19,410 bases of DNA, taken from the NCBI GenBank assembly GCA_900756035.1, contig CAAEIR010000322.1:1-19410 (forward strand), given 5' to 3'. Below the pieces are notes generated by a model. That model ran no database searches. It saw only the letters and a list, made by a program, of their open reading frames with translations, and had not been told where the DNA came from. A program made the translations under genes and the position numbers. Of this stretch, positions 1 to 6,201 are shown piece by piece (position 1 is the stretch's first letter; each line of letters begins with the position of its first letter). This DNA comes from an uncultured Anaerostipes sp. GTDB taxonomy: Bacteria; Bacillota; Clostridia; Lachnospirales; Lachnospiraceae.

Positions 1-495
1 AGAAATAAAATTAAAAAATAACCCCGCCAATATCGGATATTTGCCCTTTGGATAATAATGATCTAATTGGCAAGTATGGGTTTTTCCGGACGAATATATA
101 TAATTCCGGTTACAATAAGGGCACACATTAACATCCAAACTTTTAATTAAAAAATCTCGTGCTTCCGACGACATACCTTTATATAGATTATCTACTATAT
201 AACATTTTTCTTTATTTTTTGGAGTCATATGCTTTAGTCCATTATTAATATCTCTTTTTTTTAGTTCTGTATCTACACGTAATCTAATCTTCTCCAGAAT
301 ATTCGGCTCTGCTTTAATAACCATTTCAAATGAGTAATCTACGCCTTCTATACTTTTCAAATAATGTTCGCACCATTGTTCTATTACATCAAGAAAACTC
401 CCCCTTCTTCCTTTTTCCATAAGGTATTGATAGTATTGATCAACAGTTTTTCTTCGCACTTTTTCGTTCTTTTTCATAAATGATAATGGTATCAT
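1..495 (-). CDS. HNH endonuclease, Septu PtuB-like (partial, C-terminus outside window)
   Basis: The frame is open from an ATG at 495-493 to the window edge (165 codons seen, no stop). The start overlaps the stop of the upstream ATPase in an ATGA arrangement, so the two are translationally coupled. The visible part begins MIPLSFMKKNEKVRRKT. At about residues 133-155 it has a CPYCNRNYI zinc-knuckle followed by a QLDHYYPKGKYPIL stretch. That layout, CxxC then a DH followed by a 'YPKxxYPxLA' segment, is typical of the HNH nucleases that partner AAA ATPases in Septu and related retron effector modules. The expected role is DNA or RNA cleavage after ATPase-dependent activation during phage infection. 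The second CxxC (expected near PSCxxCN) lies off the window, so catalytic completeness cannot be judged. The stretch is strongly AT-rich. The HNH call is sound; the exact subfamily is inferred. Confidence 0.8.
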   Translation of the reverse strand, partial: MIPLSFMKKNEKVRRKTVDQYYQYLMEKGRRGSFLDVIEQWCEHYLKSIEGVDYSFEMVIKAEPNILEKIRLRVDTELKKRDINNGLKHMTPKNKEKCYIVDNLYKGMSSEARDFLIKSLDVNVCPYCNRNYIYSSGKTHTCQLDHYYPKGKYPILAGLFFNFIS

Positions 496-2489
496 TCTTC
501 ATTCTCCATTTGCTTAATTTTTGTTTCAATCGCCTTATGCTGCATCCACAATACTTTAAGCTGTTCTTGCTTGTCATTCAAACATCGTAACAACATTTCT
601 TGTAGCTTATAACGTAATAAATCATTGCCGATATAGCTTATTTTTTCATTTATTTTTTCATACTCATCGTTGCTCATTTTTTCTGCCCTATGTTCTTTGA
701 AATATCTTATTGTTTCAAAAATTTCATCTATCTTCGTCTTTGCGAAGTTCCCCATAGTGCTATCTTTTAAATAGAATGCATCATTCAATATACAGAATAC
801 ATCTTTTCCAAATGTCTGACTGTGTTCCTGTTTATCAACTACACATTGTCCACCTATATTCTTTAAATAAATCGTATTTTCTACAGGTATATCTGATAAA
901 CATAATGGAGAATGTGTTGTAAATATAACTTGTACTTTATGATCGCCAAATTGATTTTCAATTTCTTGTAGAAAATAACTTATATAATTTTTTTGCCATT
1001 CTGGGTGGGCGTATAAATCAATTTCATCAATCAGTAACAGCAATGTGTCTTTCATCCCTTCAGGTATGCTTTTCATGACTTTGTGAAATTTAGGCATCAA
1101 ATTCATCCATGAAAAAAAGTTCTGGAAAGCTCTCTCTCCTGATGACATTTTTAAATTTCCTATTCTAATATATCGTAATATGAAGGAATTTCCATTTTCA
1201 AATTCCTCTGAAATTAACTTCAAAAAATCTTGATATTTTTGCGGTTGGATGTCCAGCGATAGCACTGTTGATACATTCATTGATTTATTATTAAAGAGCA
1301 TTATATCCTCTATTTCTTGTACATCTCCTACTATCTTATAAAGCTTTTCAATTTTCTCCAAATCTTTAGTAAAGTCTCTCGACTCTCTCATCATTTTTTC
1401 CTTAAATGTTTCATCTATTAATTCGTTAAGCCATTCATAACACTTTAAAATACTTTTTATCTCCGGAAATTGGGTATCGAAGCATAGGCAAACTTCATAA
1501 ATCAAATTACAGACCAATACCTTTATTACATACGGCATATTCTCATCCAGCTGCGACCATTCTTTCTTCTGTTCTTTATAAAGTCGATAAAAAATTTTTT
1601 TATGCTCATCTTCCTCATTTAAGGATAATCCATGATGAAAATCATAATATTTCTTTTCCAATAAAACAGACGCCAAGTCTGCCCACACTTCTATATCTGT
1701 ACATATTTTATTTTGGCGATAATTTCCTATTTTATTTTCTTCTAAAAGTTTACTAAAATAGAGAATGTCACATATTTCTTGGAAATTATTTACTGTTTTA
1801 CTTCCAACTAAAATCGCATTCCAATTCGTGAGCATATGCTTGTTGTTTAATATGCTGGGCATTATCTCACTTTTTTTAATCAATGCGTCATAATATTCCT
1901 TACTAATTACAGATAGTGAAGTTGGTGAAAAAAATATACTATCCAACTTAACCACCTTTGATATCCCCTGCAAATCACCTGTATAAGAACTATTAGTCAA
2001 AAAAATCTTAGTTATATTATAAAATTCTGTTGCAGAACTTACAATCTCTTTACAAATATCCTTATCTAATGTACTCACTATTTTTTTTATTGTGGTTTGA
2101 TTTTCAAGTTGATTGCCTTTAAAGTCATGATAAATAACGCATTCATCTTTTTCTTTGAAAATTAGTAATGACAGCGACTTCATCTTTTCAAATTGTTCTA
2201 CTTTACTATCTATTACACCCTGGCGAATAAATGGCATGCAATCTAATCTACTTAACCATGTTAATAGCGATGTTTTTCCAACACCGTTTTCGCCTATAAT
2301 GGCTGTAACATTTTCAATTACAGATGTTTTGAATATACTTATCTTCTTTTGAAATGAATTATCTTCTTTGAGAATCCACCTTTCCTTTGAATATTCCATA
2401 ATAAACCTATATTCAGGCGAAAAATTAAAGCCTTCCTGTTTTATATACCCAGTATCATTACTATTAATCCATACGTATAATAACTCCAT
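492..2489 (-). CDS. AAA/ABC-type ATPase, Septu PtuA-like, 665 aa
   Basis: Predicted SMC/ABC-like ATPase that would form the sensor or regulator half of an ATPase-HNH anti-phage pair. Walker A is GENGVGKT at residues 66-73. An ABC-signature-like MSSGERA lies near residue 450. Walker B LLLLIDEID has the DE pair at 488-489, and the switch histidine is in TTHSP at about 526. The roughly 370 residues between Walker A and the signature form a long, mostly helical, lysine/glutamate-rich insert. A C-terminal helical tail (about 600-665) looks like a coiled coil and ends KIKQMENEE. The protein is longer than the classical PtuA proteins I recall, so it may belong to a related ATPase-HNH family. The ATG at 2489 has TAGGAG about 10 nt upstream. 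The stop overlaps the HNH start. Codon use is very AT-rich compared with the genes to its right. Confidence 0.85.
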   Translation of the reverse strand: MELLYVWINSNDTGYIKQEGFNFSPEYRFIMEYSKERWILKEDNSFQKKISIFKTSVIENVTAIIGENGVGKTSLLTWLSRLDCMPFIRQGVIDSKVEQFEKMKSLSLLIFKEKDECVIYHDFKGNQLENQTTIKKIVSTLDKDICKEIVSSATEFYNITKIFLTNSSYTGDLQGISKVVKLDSIFFSPTSLSVISKEYYDALIKKSEIMPSILNNKHMLTNWNAILVGSKTVNNFQEICDILYFSKLLEENKIGNYRQNKICTDIEVWADLASVLLEKKYYDFHHGLSLNEEDEHKKIFYRLYKEQKKEWSQLDENMPYVIKVLVCNLIYEVCLCFDTQFPEIKSILKCYEWLNELIDETFKEKMMRESRDFTKDLEKIEKLYKIVGDVQEIEDIMLFNNKSMNVSTVLSLDIQPQKYQDFLKLISEEFENGNSFILRYIRIGNLKMSSGERAFQNFFSWMNLMPKFHKVMKSIPEGMKDTLLLLIDEIDLYAHPEWQKNYISYFLQEIENQFGDHKVQVIFTTHSPLCLSDIPVENTIYLKNIGGQCVVDKQEHSQTFGKDVFCILNDAFYLKDSTMGNFAKTKIDEIFETIRYFKEHRAEKMSNDEYEKINEKISYIGNDLLRYKLQEMLLRCLNDKQEQLKVLWMQHKAIETKIKQMENEE

Positions 2490-2565
2490 TCGCAGTTTTC
2501 TCCTACCTCGTTTATCTACTTTCTACACATTATAGAAACACTCTATATCCATTTTTCTGTAACAT

Positions 2566-2571
2566 ATTATA
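2566..2571 (-). promoter_or_regulatory. Possible extended -10 promoter for the ATPase-HNH pair
   Basis: On the minus strand a perfect TATAAT preceded by TGA (extended -10) lies about 75 nt upstream of the ATPase start. No good -35 box is visible. A second TATAAT at 2529-2534 is an alternative, also without a clear -35. Confidence 0.35.
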
Positions 2572-2656
2572 TCATGGCAAGTATATATTTACCATCTGAA
2601 CCCTTGCCTATGATAAGTCAAAGTATCTGTGAATTTACGCTGGTAGCGACCACTGC

Positions 2657-2705
2657 CAACAATAAAACCCTCAGCCCACTGTCTGAAGATTTTATTTTTA
2701 ACAGG
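2657..2705 (-). terminator. Intrinsic terminator A (copy of the one at 3317-3365)
   Basis: On the minus strand an A-rich run leads into the stem TCTTCAG/CTGAGGG, followed by TTTTATTG. It lies just downstream of the recombinase remnant's stop codon. Its roughly 50 nt align without gaps to the terminator at 3317-3365, and many differences keep pairing as G-U in the minus-strand RNA. The symmetrical A-rich and T-rich flanks could also let it work on the plus strand. Confidence 0.6.
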
Positions 2706-2756
2706 GTTTTATGTACCTGGCAGGAGCGTTCCCTCTGGATCGGCTCCCGCCGTCTT

Positions 2757-2939
2757 TCAGTCCTCAAAATCCATTCGCTGTGTTATCACAATACCGGATT
2801 GAAACTGTCTCTCTATTTTGCTTTCATTGATAACTTTGACTGCCCGCAGCAGTTGCCTCACAAGGTCATCGTCAAACTCTTTCTTCAGGTATCTCGCTTT
2901 TTTCATGTAGATTTCCATGTCCTGCATCCTCTGATCATA
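2757..2939 (-). pseudogene. C-terminal remnant of a large serine recombinase (likely)
   Basis: Sixty codons are open between an in-frame TAG just upstream (2949-2951) and the TGA at 2757-2759. The peptide reads roughly YDQRMQDMEIYMKKARYLKK, then EFDDDLVRQLLRAVKVINES, then KIERQFQSGIVITQRMDFED. The order of an amphipathic helix with Lys/Arg, an 'LVRxLLxxVKV' strand region and an 'FxSGI' strand resembles the extreme C-terminus of large serine recombinases of ICEs and phages. The catalytic domain is absent. An ATG at 2927 could start a 56-aa peptide, but it has only a weak ribosome site. I read it as a leftover from an integrative element whose recombinase was deleted. The family call is from pattern memory only. 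Confidence 0.45.
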
Positions 2940-3316
2940 GGATTCCTGCTATTAATGTTGTTTTCTAAAATAATCTGTCGAATTTATTCCTTTATTACTC
3001 AAATCTCATCATTCTGCCACTTTCTTCCGTGCTACTATTATATATAAATGCAGTATGAAAGAAAATAACGCTATTTTCTCATTTTTCTATTTGTTCCAGT
3101 TTTACACAGCATTCTGTATGTCTCGAGTGTATAAAAATGATGTCGACAGGGCAGAATTGGCCCCGGGCGGACACGCTGTCTTCCCTGCCATATCCGAGTG
3201 TATGACTGGTTCTTTCATCCCACTCTTCCCCTGCATTCGAATTATATCATAGATTTATAGATTTGAAGATACCTTTCGTATCTCAGACTAAGAAATGCAT
3301 TGCTGGCAAAATTAGT
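2940..3316. other. Gene-poor scar with a weak 44-codon ORF
   Basis: No recognisable gene. A minus-strand ORF at 3102-3236 (44 aa, starting MQGKSGMKEPVIHSDM) follows a GATATAAT box. A GGGGAAG lies before its seventh codon (ATG), but the protein is not recognised and may be spurious. The 11-nt motif around CTCGAGTGTAT at 3122 recurs imperfectly at about 3195. An AT-only inverted repeat, GAAAATA/TATTTTC, lies at 3061-3078. Confidence 0.3.
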
Positions 3317-3365
3317 GCCACCAATAAAACCCTCAGAGCCTTCTCTGAAGACTTTATTCTTAGCA
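3317..3365 (-). terminator. Intrinsic terminator B, downstream of the PAPS reductase gene
   Basis: On the minus strand AATAAAG precedes a 9-bp stem, TCTTCAGAG/CTCTGAGGG, with a 4-nt AAGG loop, then TTTTATTG. It is about 110 nt after the PAPS reductase stop and is a plausible end for the 3477-6004 gene group. It is a sequence relative of the terminator at 2657-2705. Confidence 0.7.
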
Positions 3366-3476
3366 ATAATTACTAAACTTAGTCAAAACTTTCTATGTAT
3401 CCACCGGAGCTTGACTTGCTATTCTAAGCCACAGTTACTCCGATGGGGCTGACGCTGCATCTCCTGTTATCTTTTT

Positions 3477-4363
3477 CTATGTTTTATTTTCATTTGTCCA
3501 CTCCGGCATATCAAACAAACTCATCTGCCCCTCTATGATCTCCGCTTCCATCCACCACGAGAATACATCCTCCGCTGTTTTCCACTTCGTCTTTCCTCCG
3601 CCAGCATGGATAGCGTCCAACATCTTCCCAAAGGATCTTATATACGCCCTCTGGTAGGTTGGGAATAACCGGAAATCTGTCCAACGATTCTTCCCCGCCA
3701 TAGGGCATCCCAAACATCCAACCCGGTAGAATCCCATATCATAAAACAGATTAATCTCCAGGCGCTCGCTGCATATATATTCCCACACATCTGAGTCCCA
3801 CCAGTCCACAATCGGATTACAAATTCTTTTCCCCTTTAACGTGCAGCTCTCAAACAGCATGCGCTGCTCATCATTGTCATTATTCAGAATAACCTTCTTA
3901 CTGGGATCCGAGAAAAAGTTTTCAAAAACTTCCCGGCTATTCTTCCGCTTCGTACTCTCTGCCCATCGCACACCAGTAGTAATAAATCGATCCCGGCAAG
4001 ATTTCTCTTTACAAATTTGGCAGCAAAATCTCTGCAGCCTCGTTAGCGGAAACTTTTTCATGGGAATCAGCGACCACATGGTAACTCTCTGCCTTTGTAT
4101 ATCGGATAATTCACACAGCAGGTAATCCCCTCCTGTTCCAGCTTGTGAAAAATATCTCTCACATAGTAAATGGTCTGAGGTGCATCTGCTGTAGTCAGGT
4201 TGTGATGAATCTCAAATGGTATCCCGCCACGTCTGACAATTTCCCTACATACTGCGCTGTCTTTCCCTCCACTGTCTGTTACAACTAAAGGGCGTCCGTA
4301 TAGTCGCAGGGACATCTCGGACGCCATCTTCACCCTTTCTATCGCTTTCTGTTCTAAACCCAT
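3477..4363 (-). pseudogene. PAPS reductase family protein, broken by a frameshift
   Basis: Two overlapping minus-strand frames together encode one phosphoadenosine-phosphosulfate-reductase-family protein (PP-loop ATP pyrophosphatase fold). The N-terminal part (4067-4363) has the PP-loop TDSGGKDSAV and ends in NYPIYKG. The C-terminal part (3477-4079) continues with VTMWSLIP, CCQICKE, TGVRWAES, LNNDNDEQR, NPIVDWWDSDVWE and GCLGCPMAGK (CxxC). The break lies at an AG dinucleotide run (CTCTCT on the plus strand, 4085-4090). Removing one AG, or adding one base, restores a single frame reading K-G-R-V-T-M-W-S. At about 295 aa the rejoined protein is a phage/ICE-type enzyme, shorter than DndC. It probably activates or transfers a small group using ATP; the substrate is unknown. 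The gene ends in TAG. A sequencing error could mimic the frameshift. Confidence 0.75.
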
Positions 4364-4433
4364 TCAAAAAAGAGTCCGATATCTTTTCCCGGCCGGAACT
4401 CTGCCTCCTTCTTTTTTGCTCTCTTGCAAGAGA

Positions 4434-4461
4434 AAAAGACACTGATTTTTATCAGTCTCTC
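4434..4461 (-). terminator. Weak AT-rich hairpin with T-run
   Basis: ACTGAT and ATCAGT arms around a short A/T loop, followed on the minus strand by GTCTTTTTCTC. It lies between the 130-codon broken gene and the PAPS reductase gene. It could attenuate transcription between them. The stem is short and AT-rich. Confidence 0.35.
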
Positions 4462-4545
4462 CCTTTCATAACAATCTGCTCTTTTCTATTTACACAGCAA
4501 ACACCATCACCTCCTTTACAGCAAAGCCTAACCATATTCCCAGAT

Positions 4546-4935
4546 TTACATATTCATTTTCGCTCCCAAAGTTATTTCTGCATCCTGAAACAGTCCGACA
4601 TATTGACTAATCTCATCCGCCTATATCTGGTAATCCTTCTGGTTCGGCTTATAGACATACCATTCCATCTCCTTGTTTTCCCAAATGTACGGGATAATCC
4701 CTTTCTTGAAATTGGGATTGCTAACTATCTTCCTGCCCCAAATATCCCGGAATTTCAACGCATTGGTATCAATCGTTCCCTCCTTTCGGTTAAACATTGT
4801 CATAACAATTCCGTCATATGTTGTAGTAGAAGATCTGGAAAACTCCAGACGCATACGAACTTCCTCATTTACTCTCACATAGCCACAACTTCCGATATAT
4901 TTTGCATCTTCGCTGTATCGCGTCATACCAAGCAC
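4546..4935 (-). pseudogene. Hypothetical accessory protein interrupted by an in-frame TAG
   Basis: A 104-codon frame (GTG at 4935, or ATG at 4926) runs to a TAG at 4621-4623. It then stays open in the same frame for 24 more sense codons (ADEISQYVGLFQDAEITLGA...) to TAA at 4546-4548. The upstream part contains YIGSCGYVRVNEEVRMRLE, TTTYDGIVMTMFNRKEG and WYVYKPNQKDYQI. The tail after the TAG looks like a natural continuation of such a protein, so the TAG is read as a nonsense mutation. I do not recognise a named family; similar small proteins occur as ICE/phage cargo. A strong AGGAGG at about 4972-4977 serves a 7-codon frame (GTG AAT TTT...) that ends before the main ORF. That suggests the 5' end may also be damaged. 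Confidence 0.55.
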
Positions 4936-4987
4936 CTTTTTTTACTCCATTCGCAAAAAATTCACCTTTTAACCTCCTCTATCCTTT

Positions 4988-5206
4988 TTACAATTTAAAC
5001 AGTGGTCCCTGTAAGATTCCTAGCTCCTGCACCAAATCTGCACATTTATCGACCATCTCTGCTATTTTCTCATAATCGCTTTGTTTAGGTCGAATAAAAT
5101 AAAGGCTATTACGATAAATAACGTTTACTAGCCAACACCCTATCATAACAGCCTTCTGGTTTTTAATTAACAAAAATAACCAGTCAGGTTCAATCCTGCC
5201 GGTCAT
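4988..5206 (-). CDS. Small hypothetical protein, 72 aa
   Basis: An ATG at 5206 opens a 72-codon frame that ends 52 nt before the next gene. The N-terminal half is hydrophobic (WLFLLIKNQKAVMIGCWLVN) and the C-terminal half is charged and helical (QSDYEKIAEMVDKCADLVQE). No ribosome site is visible, and an in-frame TGA lies 15 nt upstream of the start. A perfect 12-nt palindrome, GTATCATGATAC, sits at 5216-5227 just before the start. Given the broken neighbours on both sides, this may be a fragment of a longer gene. I do not recognise the family. Confidence 0.4.
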   Translation of the reverse strand: MTGRIEPDWLFLLIKNQKAVMIGCWLVNVIYRNSLYFIRPKQSDYEKIAEMVDKCADLVQELGILQGPLFKL

Positions 5207-5263
5207 TTTTATTATGTATCATGATACTTGATTATCTCTTAAATTTATGCAAGCCTGTATCTC

Positions 5264-6004
5264 TTATTTAATTATATTTCTTTCGTATCTGTAATTCACC
5301 CCAGCCTTTTCCGCTTGGTGCATCTGGTCTTTCCGCTCAATATGATAGATGCGGTTTCCTTTTTTGAATTTAGTGCCTGTCTGTTTGAACCAAAAAGGAA
5401 CATCATACTCCACACATTGCTGCATGGTATCTAGGATCCATGCGTAATCACAAATCCTGGCCTCTGGGCCAGACTCTCCACCACAGGTAACTTGTTCAAT
5501 TAATCCAGTTGCCAGATACCTGCGAATTTTAATCCGTTCCAGCATTGGTTCATGAATGAGCGTCCGGTGCCTGATTGGTAAATTCAGAAAAATAGGGAGC
5601 CGATAATCAGCCCTATTCTAATTCTCACAAGTACAGCAAACTGTTACATTGTCATATCCTTCTTCCCAGTCTTTTGGAAGTCCAACCCGGAATCGATGAA
5701 TTCGTTTTGTAATAATTACAAAATGCAGATCACCCCTCTCCCAGATCATCTTCCATGCTTCAGGCCGCCATTCATCCGCTTCTTCTACAAGAAAATCTGA
5801 GGTCATACAAGTATACACCGATCTCTCATCCGGCTGTAATTTATATAAACCTTTTCGATTACGCTTAACCGGCAGATCGAAGCTGGATATCCTGGCTATA
5901 ATACTGCTGTCTTTCCCGAATTCGGCATCTCTGCGATACACATAGCAGTTCAAACAGCCAGGGCTGATTTTCCTACATCCATGCCATGGATTCCAAATTG
6001 CCAT
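5264..6004 (-). pseudogene. DUF5131 / phage Gp37-Gp68-like protein with an internal TAG
   Basis: Full frame of 247 codons with one in-frame TAG at 5618-5620. Before it are residues 1-128, starting MAIWNPWHGCRKISPGCLNC with three cysteines at 10, 17 and 20 (Cx6Cx2C), then YTCMTSDFLVEEADEWRPE, FVIITKRIHRF and VTVCCTCEN. After it come NRADYRLPIFLNLP, IHEPMLERI, VTCGGESGPEARICDYAW and WFKQTGTKFKKG. All of these are hallmarks of the DUF5131 family (PF07505), whose three-cysteine motif resembles a radical SAM cluster site. Family members read C-E-N-Q at this spot, so the change is CAG (or CAA) to TAG at a glutamine. The ATG at 6004 has a strong GAGGTGGTGAT ribosome site. Function is unknown; the family is linked to phage and to TcmP partners. 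Likely a recent nonsense mutation. Confidence 0.8.
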
Positions 6005-6153
6005 ATCACCACCTCACGGTTAGAAGCCTTATGGTATGTTTCAAAAAAAGTGGTTGTTCCGACAACATCTTTCTTTTCCAAAAACTGAAATTTTCCTAAG
6101 TATGCTATTTTCACTAAGTTTCCAGTACGTCCACAATTTTTTGTAACAAATAT

Positions 6154-6191
6154 GTAGCCACAGGCAGATTCACCTCAAATCCTGTGGCTAC
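6154..6191 (-). terminator. 11-bp perfect inverted repeat ending the type III operon
   Basis: GTAGCCACAGG (6154-6164) and CCTGTGGCTAC (6181-6191) pair perfectly across a 16-nt loop, 10 nt after the Res stop. No long T-run follows on the minus strand (CATATTTGTTAC), while TCCTTTTCTTC follows on the plus strand. It probably acts as a terminator or 3' stabiliser for the operon. Confidence 0.5.
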
Positions 6192-6201
6192 TCCTTTTCT
6201 T

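Noticed and set aside
2657..3365. Retron msr/msd-type non-coding RNA upstream of the ATPase-HNH pair
   Set aside because: The paired repeats fold as ordinary intrinsic terminators with T-runs, and no reverse transcriptase gene is present.
3477..4363. DndC-type phosphorothioation gene
   Set aside because: The rejoined protein is about 295 aa, shorter than DndC, and no dndB, dndD or dndE relatives are nearby. A general PAPS-reductase-family label is safer.
4546..6004. Genome-wide reassignment of TAG to an amino acid
   Set aside because: TAG ends the housekeeping rlmD gene and also res, tcmP and the PAPS reductase gene, so TAG works as a stop in this genome. The internal TAGs are better read as mutations.
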